Source of the DNA: Cyanoderma ruficeps
Taxonomy: Eukaryota > Chordata > Aves > Passeriformes > Timaliidae
Assembly (NCBI GenBank): GCA_008694505.1
Contig: VZDJ01000056.1
Coordinates: 11,666,363-11,730,362 of the forward strand
Length of the DNA stretch: 64,000 nucleotides
Direction: 5' to 3'
Shown here: piece by piece, positions 48,251 through 58,805 of the stretch
How the letters are laid out: each line of letters begins with the position of its first letter
How positions within the stretch are numbered: the first letter of the stretch is position 1
Translations under genes and position numbers: made by a program
Notes under the pieces: generated by a model
The model's input: the letters and a program-made list of their open reading frames with translations, nothing else
What the model was told of the DNA's origin: nothing
Database searches by the model: none

Positions 48251-48322
48251 AAATACAAAACAAAACAAAACCAAAAAAACTAACAAAAAACCCCAGATAA
48301 ATTCAGCGGGAAAAAAAAAAAA
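48251..48322 (+). repeat. A-rich simple repeat
   Basis: AAAAC-type runs (acaaaacaaaacc) then a run of 13 A. It directly follows the 30-bp array. Confidence 0.75.
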
Positions 48323-48480
48323 AGAAGAATATTTCAACTTATTAATACTTCTGAATAATTGAAATTTCTCACTGGGTAAGGCCCAGGGGCTTTCCAATAA
48401 TGGCAATCTGCATACTGTTAATTATTTATCACGTTCATTTGGGCTCGGTCATTGCTGACACGCACAGCTCGTGGAAAGCT
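48323..48480. other. AT-rich unique block, candidate conserved non-coding element
   Basis: Contains TTATTAATAC, TGAATAATTGAAA, CCAATAATGG and GTTAATTATTTATCA, with no repeat structure. The homeodomain-like TAAT cores and sharp contrast with neighbouring minisatellites suggest selection, but no alignment was possible. Confidence 0.25.
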
Positions 48481-48925
48481 CCGTGGATCATCCTCCTCGT
48501 GGTGTGACAGCAGAGGCAGCAGCGTGGTCCTGTCACAGAACTTCACACGGAGCACAGAACTCTGGCCCGGGAAACCCACTGCTTTCCCCCCTCCTCTCTT
48601 CCAGAGAAGATGGATTTTTTGCAGCAGCCTTCAGAAGGAACTCCAGAGGAGTATTTAAATAAGCATTTTTAATAGATCAAATATCCCCGTGCTCGCAGAC
48701 GCTGCTTAATGAGAAAACAAATTATGTGGGAGCCAGAGATTCTCTCTTTTTTTTTAATATTTATGTACAAATGATTCCCTCTCCTTTCCTTTTGCTTCCC
48801 TGCCTGCAGGTGAGTACACAGATGCACCATGGCAGAGCTGGAATCTGGGGGAGCTGCTGGAGAGGAGGAAAGAGAATTATCCATAATTTGGTGGCAGAAA
48901 AATCAGATATTCAACAGAGTTGGGA

Positions 48926-49052
48926 TTGTTTTTGTTTTATTTTTCCTTTTTTGCACTGCTTTATTTTCCTTCTTTTCCCTCCCATCTTTCCTCCCTTCCT
49001 TTTCCCTTCTTTTTTTCCTTTTCTATTTTTTTCTCCCTTTTTTTTCCTGGCT
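48926..49052 (+). repeat. Long pyrimidine tract
   Basis: About 125 bases made almost only of C and T, with runs such as TTTTCCTTTT and CTCCCTTTTTT. The opposite strand is an A/G tract. Confidence 0.8.
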
Positions 49053-49454
49053 GGGAATGTGTGATAATGAGAAGGGAAGGAAGTCTGATGTCCCAGCTGG
49101 GACTCCCTGGAATTCAGGCTGTTGGTGCGTGAATGGAGGTCACAGAGATTTGGGGAGATTTTGGGAGATTTTGGGATAATCCCCTGTGTCAGGTTTATCC
49201 CTGGCCTCCTCACCCTGGGAATGTGGAGATGGAACACGGGGCAGAGCAAGGTTGGGTCCATGGAAGGGTCATTTAAAACCTCAGAAATGCCATTTAAAAT
49301 GTTTAACTCATTATTTTGTGATTATTCCTGCACTTTGCCAGCTGGACTGGCCATGATCATCAAAATCATATTTTGGGGGAGAAAACCACGCTCAGCCCAT
49401 CCTTCCCCTTTCCTTTCCAGGTTTGTCTCCGAATTTACCCCGGGATGATTTCTC

Positions 49455-49720
49455 CCCAGTGCAGGGGAATGCTTCAGCTCAGTGATTAATTAGTATTGCT
49501 ATTAATATAAGATGCAATTCCATTGGACTAATCTGTCTTATTGGTCAGGCTTTAATTAATTAGGTAATAAAACCAACCCTAAAAAAAACCCCCCTTTGAA
49601 CTCTGGTTAATGAAACCCATGGATCTACTTATTAAGAATTAAAACCTTCCTCCCTTTGATACTTCTCTGCTTTATTAAACTCTGCTCCGTTGCTTTGTGT
49701 GGTTTGTCCCATCAATAACG
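49455..49720. other. AT-rich unique block, candidate conserved non-coding element
   Basis: Several overlapping homeodomain-type cores (GATTAATTAG, CTATTAATAT, TTTAATTAATTAGG), an inverted CCAAT (ATTGG) and a long unique AT-rich stretch without repeats. Judged by texture only. Confidence 0.3.
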
Positions 49721-50138
49721 AGGCTCTTTCTGCTTGGTGGGAGCCAAGAAATCTCCCATTATCTAATTAGGGACAGCTCTGCCTGCGCACCGAGAGCAGC
49801 AGCAGCAGCCAGAGCCGTTTGCTGCAGGCGTTTGGTGGTGTTTTTATTATTAAAAAGCTCCTGGCTCACACACCCTACACCTGTCTCCATATTTAAAAAA
49901 CCCTCTGTAGATGGAGAGCTGGTTCCAGCCCAGGGCTGGGAAGCTGAGGCAGCTCCAGTGGGACACAACACCTCAATCCCACAGGGGCTGGAGGAAAACG
50001 CCCTTTTGGGGGATTTGCTCGGTCTGGATTCCTCCATCCCCTCTCTGCCTCGGGATTCTGTGCCCCGACATCATTTCGGTCGCGGCAGGTTGTCAGCAGT
50101 GGGTGGGGCCGTGCTGCCTCCTCTGGTCCGGGAGGGAG

Positions 50139-50391
50139 GGGATAAAACCAGGCTCAGAGTCCTCCAGGATAAACCAGGCTCAAAGTTCTCCAGGATAAAA
50201 CCAGGCTCAAAGTTTTCTAGGATAAACCAGGCTCAAATTTCTCCAGGATAAAACCAGGCGCAAATTTCTCCAGGATAAACCAGGCTCAGTTCTCCAGGAT
50301 AAACCAGGCTCAAAGCTTTCTAGGATAAATGAGGCTCAGTTCTCCAGGATAAACCAGGCTCAGTTTTCCAGGATAAACCAGGCTCCTGCTC
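50139..50391 (+). repeat. 26-30 bp minisatellite, about 9-10 copies
   Basis: Variable-length units of the form CCAGGATAAACCAGGCTCA with an optional AAGTT/AATTT insert. Copy length alternates between about 24 and 30 bp. Confidence 0.9.
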
Positions 50392-53300
50392 TGCTTCTTG
50401 CCCTTGCCTTTCCTTCCTCCTGCCCAGGGGATTCACTGGGATAAAAGTTCAGGGAATTCTCTGCAGGAGCAGCCTGGAGGTTTTAATGCTGGAAGAATCC
50501 GGAGGGTCTCTTTTTGTGCTTCACCCTTTCTGGCTGTAGCATGGCAGGAGCTGTCATTCCAGGATTTCTGCCTGTGTCCTGAGGGATTCGCTCCAGCTGT
50601 TCCCCTGCCTGGCTCCTCCAGCTTTTCCAGCAGATTGAAATGGATAAATCCAGGGTTTTCCAAGGCAGAGGCAAACCCGTGCTTTGCCCATTAGCGCAGA
50701 TGGCAACAGGAGGTACAGCAAAGATTTTTTTTTTTTTAAGAAACAACAAACTTAAAAGCCAAGGAGGCACAAAATGATCCTCGAGATCTAATTATTGCAG
50801 GGAACGAAAGCAAGGCAGGCTGCTTGAACTTGCCTGCTCAGGGTTATATTAATATGAAGCATTTAATCATTAGGGAGATGGAATTAGTTCACCCAGACTG
50901 ATCTCCAAGCTGAACTGGAAAGTTGGACACAATAATAATTTCATCAACTTCCTCAGAATAATAATTTTCCTGGACAATTATGCTGAAGGACATCACCTTG
51001 CGAGGCTCTGATATCCACGTGTGCTTCACCCGGGAGGAAAGATGGAAAATGGAGCTGCTGGTTTTGAGAGAAAACAGTGGGAATGTTTTGTCTCCCACGC
51101 TGAGGCTCAGACCTGGGGGAAGCTTTCCTGGATTTTCAATGTTTCTGCTTTATTTATTTATTTTAAAAAAATAATTAAAAGTTTAAATATTCCCCAACCA
51201 AAGGGAAGTGTCTTTCTTCTCTCAGTTTTTAATTTCCAGGCAGGAGCTGTGATTTTCTCAGCTCCTCTTCAGTGTCTAATCCCAAGTGTAGTCGGGTTCA
51301 GCTGCCAGGATTTGGCTGGAGGACGAAAAAAAATGGGATAATAATTGAAGAAAAAATCGGGAATTGTTACAATGAAATAATGAGAACCAAGGGACTGTGA
51401 TTAACGAGTAATTATCAGAAGGTCTTGGCAGGTGGGCGGGACCAGCCCTTCCAGCTTCTCCTGGCTTTGGGGAACATTTTACAAAGCTTTTTTGGGGGGT
51501 TGAAATGTTGTAAAACTGCCCCTCATCACTGCTGCTGGTTCCCATCCATCTGACCCAGGCAGACTCGGCTGGACTCTGGTTTTTCCCACCTAAAATTTGG
51601 GGATATTGCTCTGAGCAGGGCAGATTCCAGAGCCTTGTACTGGGGTTTGAAACGGTGGGGAGGAGAAAACGGGGTGGGAAGGTGGGGGTTGGCCAAAGGC
51701 TGCTCTGAGGGGCTTGGGAATGTTTTCCAAACCCAGTGAGATGAGCAGTGAAATCCATCAGCCAAAGCTGCTGATCCAAGGGAGCAGATCCTCCCTGGCA
51801 AGGACAAGGCCTGGAACTGAGGGCTGGGCTCCCCTGTGCGCCCTGTGGGTCAGGAGAGGAGTCCCAGTCCGAACTGGGAGCCCCCCAGTTTGCCAAGGAG
51901 CCCTGCAGAGCACAGCCTGCTGCTCACCTGAATTATCAAAGTGGTTTCCAGACTCCTCAAACGTGGAGATGTTCTGTTCGTCCTTGAAGTTTAGCGTAAG
52001 GGGGGGAAAAAAAAAGTCATTTATAACCCGAAAATGACTGCGAGTGTTAAAAAAATGGATGCAGGAGAATGCAAAGCAGGGCTGGGGAATCAGGGCTGCT
52101 GCTCCCTGGGATCCCTCAGGAGAGAACAGCTGTGCAACCTGCAGCAGCAGCTGGAAAATGGACCCCGAGCGATGCTCTGCAGGAGTTTCACTGCCAGAGT
52201 GAGCGAGCTGGGGGGGAAAAGGGGAATGTTTGACAGGCTGGAGAAGGAGCCAGGCACCTGTGTGAGGGGAGCAGCCCCAGAGAGGCTTCCAGGGATGCTC
52301 TGGTGTGCAGCTTTCTGCAGCAAACAAAGGGAGTCTGTAGCTGGCTATTGCCAGATGACTCAGAATAACGACAGTGCCAGCAGTAAACAGTTTTAATTTA
52401 TACAGGTGACATTTAAAATGCAAATCAGACCTTAAGATAATTGCTGGAAATAAGGGAGCCTCTGTTGGTTTAGGGAATATTTCCAGTTTCTATGGAAATT
52501 ATTTATGATGCAGCCAGATCGAGGAAGGAGCTGGTGCCTGGCAGGGCTTGGCTGGAGCTGATCCTTTGTGGAGTCACAGGATTTGTTCGAAGGCAGTGCC
52601 TGGGGACAGGAGCTGGGGGGCTCAAGGGACTTTCTGGGGCAAAAACTTCTCAAATCTGTTGAAAAAAGATGATTTTTCCCCCTCGTGACATTGCAAATGC
52701 AGATGGGCCCAAAGGAGGCGATGTCACCATGAATGTGTGTGCCTAAAGCTGCTCCTGGAGCCCCAGACTGCCCGGGGGGAGGGACAGGACAGGGGGAGGG
52801 GTAGGTGGGATCTGGGGAGGAATATGCCCCGTGGGGGCCCTGAGCGGTTTCTGTTGCTCGGTGGATTTTTGGGAACTCCTCCACAGCAATCATTTCATTT
52901 CCTCCCTGTGGTCACTGAACGCCCAGAGCATCTCCTGGGGACCTCGGCACCTTTATCTGATTGACAGCAGATTTCTGCTCTCTTTACAACCCCCAATCCC
53001 GTCTCCTGCTCTGATTCCATCTCCCTCTCCTGGAGCTGCACTTCCAGCCACAGGCTTTGGGGATTTTTTTTGATGGGAATTATCAGAGTGCTTTTTTCCC
53101 CCCGATTAACCTCCCACAAACCCTTTAATTTACCTGCTATTAATCCTCCTTTGTACTCAGCTTCCAGGACTGCTGTTCTCTGTTCCTGCTCTCTTACCCA
53201 GCTGCCTGAGAGACACAATCTCCTCCTTCTCATCTGAGAGGGTGGGAATGTGGAACAAAGGCTCTGGGGGTGCTCCCACCTTGCCCTGGCAAATGCAAGA

Positions 53301-53861
53301 GGTTCTCGATATATTATTCATTTTAATCTTTTAATTCTTCTGGATCACCTATCCTGGAACTGGAGCAACAGGCTCTTATGTCTTCCCTATCTTTAATTGG
53401 GGCCTCTTAGTGGGTTTAAATGGGTTTTCATGTGCAGGTTAATAACTTGCAGTCGCATTTCACTGGGATGCTTTTATTCCGTGATCAACTGTTGGTGCGG
53501 GTTTGAGGACTCAGCAAATCCTTAAGTTATTTATAATAAATCCTGGAACCACCTGATAGCTATTACAGACTCTTTAAAATTAATGCCACCCTCCTTTGCC
53601 GCTGTTTGTAACGGCCCCAGTTCCTCAACCACGGATAAATAATGCATAAACAGCAGTGCAAGGAGCACGTTATCCACCTTCTCATGCGGGGGGCTGTGGG
53701 CAGGGCTGGGGCTGGAGGGGACAAAGGTTCTCCTGCCCCTCAGTGCCAGGGAGGGGCTGCCTGGTGTCCCTGTCACCCACAAGGTGCAGTGGCAGCCTCA
53801 GGACTGGCACAGCTCACAGGGGGAAAGGTTTTTAACTGATGGACTTTTTTAAAATGAGGGA
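50392..53861. other. Intergenic, no gene seen
   Basis: Unique sequence. AT-rich patches at 50730-50960, 51150-51200 and 52380-52510 are possible regulatory DNA. A minus-strand open frame at 51758-52423 (221 codons) has no recognisable domain. Confidence 0.5.
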
Positions 53862-53975
53862 GCTGGTGCCCAGAGCAGCTCTGGGTGCCCCTGGATCCCT
53901 GGCAGTGTCCCAGGCCGGGCTGGAAGGATCTTGGAGCACCCTGGGATGGTGGAAAGTCCCTTCCCAGGGCAGCCT
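53862..53975 (+). mobile_element. CR1 LINE 3' fragment
   Basis: Sense CR1 text: 'cccctggatccctggcag', 'tgtcccaggccgggctgg', 'ttggagcaccctgggatgg', 'aaagtcccttccca'. About 110 bp, truncated at both ends. Confidence 0.8.
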
Positions 53976-54085
53976 CTGGCCCTTCTCTCAGCTCCTCTCC
54001 CGGGCTCTGTGTCCCAGTCCCTCCCCTCTGGCCAAAGCCTGGATAAATTCAATTCCCAGGGCTGGAGCCTGGAGTGCAGCCGTGC

Positions 54086-54141
54086 CTGGCTGGGTTTGGT
54101 GGCCCTGGCTGGGTTTGGTGGCCCTGGCTGGGTTTGGTGGC
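54086..54141 (+). repeat. 19-bp tandem repeat, three copies
   Basis: Units CTGGCTGGGTTTGGTGGCC start at 54086, 54105 and 54124. Confidence 0.9.
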
Positions 54142-55054
54142 AGAGGGACAGAGGTGTCACAGCCCCCTGCTCCAGCAGGAGCTGCCAGGGCAGCGTTGAG
54201 GGCTCTGACACCTCCTCAGCTCCTCTGCCTGGGCACACACACTGCGCCAGTAATTTAATTCAGGCGTGGCAATTAAGGAAACAATTATCTCCCGTGTCCC
54301 GGGCTGGTCTCCGGGTCATCTGAGCATTATCCCTTTTGATCTCATTATGAATTTAAAATATGTAATAAATCGGCTCTTAATTCAGTGGGAAAGGTCAGGC
54401 TTGCTTTCTCCAGGAGACAAGGCCGGATTTAATGGGAAGATCTCAAGGACAAGGGAAACATTTGTTCAGGACTGAGGGGATGAGCACCGGCCCCGTTCTG
54501 GGAGTGTTGTTGGGACTTCTGCAGGTGCCCACGACCTTCCCATGGGCAAACCCTGCCTCAGGACATCCCCAGGAGGTAAAACCTGACCCAGGTAAAGGTT
54601 GGTGCCTCATCAGAAGCTCCTCTTCGGTGATGCAGTATTGGGGAAGCCTGATTGGGTCCAAAAGGGGGATTTGAGACTCAGGGAACCTCAGCACTTTGTT
54701 CCCTCAGGGATTTTAGGAGAAGGTGGGTGACAGCTCATTTATGGTCACCGTAAGCTCACAAACAGCCTGGGCAGGTGCAGGAAGATCCACTGCACCCAGC
54801 TGGGCTTTGCTGAGTTGCCCATGTTAAATTCTGGTTTATGCCAGATTCGCTTTGGTTCTTTCAAATATATTTATACCATTGTGTCAAAAGCAAAGCATCC
54901 ACTCCAAAAAAAGCAATAAACAACTGTGTAAGTTTGTTTTCCTCTCTCAGATGTGTGATTGCAGCAGGGCTGGGCAGGACACTGAGGGCTCTGGCAGCAC
55001 TGGTGGCATCCCCAGCTGGCAGTGGCATCTCTGGGACAAATCCAGGTGAGACAG
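54142..55054. other. Intergenic, no gene seen
   Basis: Unique sequence; 54245-54440 is AT-rich with ordered blocks and could be regulatory. No coding exon. Confidence 0.5.
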
Positions 55055-55178
55055 ACTTGCTGGGGCTGCCCCTGGATCCCGGGGAGTGCCCAAGGCCAGG
55101 CTGGACGGGCTTGGAACAAGCTGGGACAGGGGAAGGTGTCCCTGTAATCTTTAAGGTCCCAAACCATTCCACAGCTGG
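55055..55178 (+). mobile_element. CR1 LINE 3' fragment
   Basis: Sense CR1: 'ctgcccctggatcccgggg', 'caaggccaggctggacggg', 'ctgggacaggggaaggtgtcc', 'tctttaaggtcccaaacc', 'attcc'. About 120 bp with a lost tail. Confidence 0.85.
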
Positions 55179-56342
55179 TAGAAAGTTCAGCCATTTCAGC
55201 AGTTGTGACTCTCAGGGTGGGCTGCAGGGAAGGAAATGTTCTGCTCAGGGCTCTGAGGTTGATAAAATCATCTGGAGGGTTTGGTGGCTGCTGGTTTCCC
55301 TGCTCTGCCTCCCACACAGAAAATATTGCAAAGCAAACCACGGCCAGAAAGACTCTGGGGTTTATTCCTGCAAATGGAGTTAGTTAAATAATAAACCCCA
55401 GTGATGAGGTTTTAGTATTAGCACAAAACCCTTCTGAAGTGTAAAATGCTGCATTTGTGTAACCGAGGTAAACTTCAATTTGAAAGAGAGAAGATGAGAA
55501 TTTTTATCTTTTATTGGTTATTCTATTCACTTCTGGGGTTTTATGCTTTCCAGGAGGTAAAAAAATAACTCAAAACTGGACTTACTGCAGAATCCTCCAT
55601 TCAAACATTTTAATATACATTGCCTGGCAGTGCAGAGGACAGGTCATTATGTGGGTCTATCTTTTCTGCAGAAATGGATTCTTTGGGCGCATGTTTTAAA
55701 GAGCACAGAGCACACAAAATCCTGGGGGTGTGAGGGGCCGGGAGCTCCATCCCTTCCCAGGCTCTCCAGGGCTGAGCTCAATATTGATGGTGCCAAAGGG
55801 GTTTAGACAATTCTTTTATTTTTTTTTCATTTTTTAGAGTTAAAAATCAAATCATAGCATTTTTTAAAAGTTCACTTCTTGCCACCTTTTCCAGTCAAAC
55901 CTGGATGCGTTTCCCCGAGGATGGGGATGAGCCATCATCGTCCCTCGTGGGGTGGGAGCAGAGTCACTGCCACAGACAGACAGATCTGGGCCAGGCCCAC
56001 AACCCCCTTCCCATAAATTATTTTAAAACCTGATAATAATAATAATAATAATGAACAAACTTATTCAGGAGATGTTTCACCAGGCTGAAAGCAAGGGAAA
56101 GCAGAGATGTGTTCCTACAGCGAGCCAGCCATAGAACAAACCCCTGCAGAGAGCTGGGATTTCTATTTTTATTTTATTTTTAAAAATCTGGATTCCTAAC
56201 AAGCTGCAAAGATGAAAAGCTTTCAAGCTCTGTATATTTACCTGGAGAATTGCTCCGTGAGAGAAATGAACTGGGATAGGATCGTGGACTCATTCAGAAT
56301 TTTGCCGGCTGCTCCAGAGGGGAAAGTTGTGGCTTTTAACAG
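55179..56342. other. Intergenic, no gene seen
   Basis: AT-leaning unique sequence. An (AAT)n microsatellite of about seven units lies at 56032-56052. No gene or clear transposon. Confidence 0.5.
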
Positions 56343-56409
56343 CCTGGAACATTTGAAACAACTCCTCCCAACTTTCCCATGTCTGCTCCCTGCACCAGGT
56401 GTGGCAAAT
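56343..56409 (+). repeat. Dispersed 67-bp repeat, copy A
   Basis: Matches 57267-57333 without indels at 56 of 67 positions by eye. The family was not recognised. Copies are 924 bp apart in direct orientation. Confidence 0.75.
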
Positions 56410-56530
56410 ATTAACCCAAATTATCACTGGAGGTGTCTGTGGCTACTGAGAGCTGAGGTTTCTTCCAGCTGACAGCTCCAGATCTCTGGGGTTTTATGGA
56501 GCTTGACTTGGGTGTGATGGGTCCAGCCAA

Positions 56531-56638
56531 GTCCTGCTGTCCTGCTGTTCCCCTGCTGTTCCTGCTGTTCCTACTGTCCTCCTGCTGTTCCTGCTGTTCC
56601 TACTGTCCTCCTGCTGTTCCTGCTGTTCCTACTGTCCT
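56531..56638 (+). repeat. 29-bp minisatellite, CTG-rich
   Basis: About three full copies of CCTGCTGTTCCTGCTGTTCC plus TACTGTCCT, preceded by a degenerate copy. Confidence 0.9.
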
Positions 56639-56699
56639 GGCTGGATGTTCTGGACACCAAAGTCCAAAGGAGAGTCTGGGCTTTGGGGGTTTCCTGTTC

Positions 56700-56935
56700 A
56701 AGGAACCCCAGATGACCTCAAGTAGCCCTGACAGGGAACTCTGTGACCTCAAGGAACCCCAAATAACCCCAAATAACCCCAATGAGAGTCTCAAATAAAC
56801 TCAAGTGACCCCTGTGACCTCAAGAAACCTCTATCAGAGACTCAAACAACCTCAAGTGACCCCAAATAACTTCAAGTAACCCCAATAAGCAAGTAAAATG
56901 ACCCCAAGTAACTCCAAATGACCCCCCGTAACCAT
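56700..56935 (+). repeat. Degenerate CCCAAATAA / CTCAAGTGAC repeat
   Basis: Short units of 10-11 bp (CCCCAAATAA, CTCAAGTGAC, CCAAGTAACT) recur through about 235 bp without a fixed period. An old minisatellite. Confidence 0.8.
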
Positions 56936-56953
56936 TTTCCTTCCTTCATCAGC

Positions 56954-57020
56954 AAAATCCACAGATGTCAGGGGTTCATGTCCAAAAAGGAGACAGACGA
57001 CTCAAGTTTATTCCAATAAA
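56954..57020 (+). mobile_element. LTR-like fragment, copy A
   Basis: Shares ATGTCCAAAAAGGAGACAGA and a following TTTATTCCAATAAA with 62582-62648. An AATAAA at a fixed place in a dispersed repeat is typical of an LTR. The element family is not identified, and no retroviral coding sequence is seen. Confidence 0.4.
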
Positions 57021-57266
57021 TCACATATTTCCCCTCGAACTTGTCCTTTTCCCCCGAAGTTCAGCCTTGGGCAGACCCTGGTTTGTTCCAGGAGCCAAAC
57101 TGGGCTCTGCAGCCACCCTGGTGCCCAGGGTCAGTACAGACATTAACACCCATCAAATTGTTTATAAGGACATTAGCACACGTCTTCCCTGTCAATCCCT
57201 CCTCTTTTTATTTCTCAATTTACCTTTACAAACCGTAATTGTTATTAATGCCACCGTTTTTATCAA

Positions 57267-57333
57267 CCTGGAACGTTTGAAACTTGCCCTCCCAACTTTT
57301 CCACACCTGGTCCCTGCACCAGGGGTGGCAAAT
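57267..57333 (+). repeat. Dispersed 67-bp repeat, copy B
   Basis: Direct-orientation partner of 56343-56409. Both end in CCCTGCACCAGG(T/G)GTGGCAAAT. Possibly part of an unrecognised transposon. Confidence 0.75.
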
Positions 57334-57351
57334 CAATGCAGAGAATGCAGT

Positions 57352-57560
57352 AAATACTGAAAATATAATAATATATAATATAATATAATATCATGTAATG
57401 TAACATATAATACACAANTCAGCACAACATATTACATAATATATAATATAATGTGACATAATGTGACATAACATAACATAACTTATAACATAATGTAATA
57501 TAATATAACCTAATGTAACATAAATATATATAAAAATCTATTTATATTTTATACAATATA
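57352..57560 (+). repeat. AT-rich TAATATAATA-type simple repeat
   Basis: Nearly pure A/T with interspersed C/G in ATAACATAAC and ATGTGACATA blocks; about 200 bp. It includes the unresolved base at 57418, probably an assembly or polymorphism effect. Confidence 0.88.
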
Positions 57561-58119
57561 CAGAGGACAAAGCAGACAGTGATGCAGTGTCACCCCAGCC
57601 TTTCCCACCTGGACTGGGCTGACAAACAGGACGGGAACCATCTCATCTCTGATACCAATCCAGTTTTTAATGCCCAACCCCAAACTTCCCCTCGCTGTCT
57701 GTCCCCCGTGTAGCACGACCTGCCCTGAATTAAGGCACTAATTAAAACGACTCGTGTCTCAGTTTGGCCGAGCAGCGCTGGTGGGCGTCTATTCAGTGAC
57801 GAGCTCCAGTGTTTTATCAACATTAATGAGTGATGGGAGACTCCCTGTGCCCTTTTCACAAAGGTCCTGCTCAAATCGCCGCTGCGATCAGCCTTAATTA
57901 CAGCGAGTTAATTTGCTGTTCCCTGCCCGGCAGATGTTTGGGCAAACATTCCATAGATGATGGATCTGTGAGGGAGGCAGTGCAGCTGGCCAGGGCTGAG
58001 GGGCAGGCAGTGCTGGTGAAAGCTTCTGCAGGGCCTGAGCAGCCAAATCCAGCAGATCCAGCAGTGATCGGGGAATCTTCATCCCCAGCTTCACCACCCC
58101 AGGGCGGTGGGTGATTCTA
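57561..58119. other. Intergenic unique block
   Basis: 57700-57970 is unique and well ordered (for example GCCTTAATTACAGCGAGTTAATTTGC), and could be a conserved non-coding element. No gene. Confidence 0.3.
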
Positions 58120-58246
58120 GAAAAACACAAATAATAATAACGATCGCAATTATATAATACAAACATATATATAAAACGATATACAATTAGAAAATAATAC
58201 TAATAACAATAACAATTTGTGATAATGATAAAAAAAATAAAATCCC
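58120..58246. repeat. AT-rich low-complexity tract
   Basis: ATAATAATAA, ATATATATAAAA and TAATAACAATAAC blocks over about 125 bp. Confidence 0.75.
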
Positions 58247-58448
58247 ACCACTCTACGGGGTGTGTTCTTCACCAGCCCTGTGGCACTGATGTGTCTTTGG
58301 GGATTCCTGCCAATTCCAGCTCTTTCCTGGTCCTGTCCAGTGGAATCATTCCCCAGCTCTGCAGGGTGAGATGCTGTGCAGCACCCACACATTTTCCATG
58401 CTTTTCATGCCCCTTTTGGCCCTGGCTGAGAGCAAGTGGCCCTGTGGG

Positions 58449-58805
58449 AAATCACAAAATCCCAGAGTGGGTTGGGAGGACTTTAAATCCCATCCAGTGC
58501 CACCCCTGCCATGGCAGGGACACCTCCCACTGTCCCAGGCTGCTCCAACCCCAATGTCCCACCTGGCCTTGGGCACTGCCAGGGATCAGCCAGAGCTGCT
58601 CTGGGAATCTGTGCCAGGGCCTGCCCACCCTCCCAGGAAGGATTTTCCCCCAATATTTAGTATATTCCATCTAAATATATTCCATGTAAACCAACATCCC
58701 ATCTAAGCCAACTCTCTGTCCCTTTGCAGCCATTCCCCCTTGTCCTGGCTCTCCAGGCCCTTCTCCAAAGTCCATCCCTATCACTCTTGTGGCTCCCTTC
58801 AGGGA
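58449..58805 (-). mobile_element. CR1 LINE 3' fragment, about 355 bp (antisense)
   Basis: The + strand is the reverse complement of a CR1 3' end: AATCACAAAATCCCAGAG, 'cctgccatggcagggacacc', 'cctggccttgggcactgcc', 'ccattcccccttgtcctgg', 'tggctcccttcaggg'. It is the longest CR1 3' piece in the window. Confidence 0.92.

Noticed and set aside
47633..48300. Overlapping ORFs of 112-187 residues on both strands
   Set aside because: Produced by the 30-bp minisatellite in every frame.
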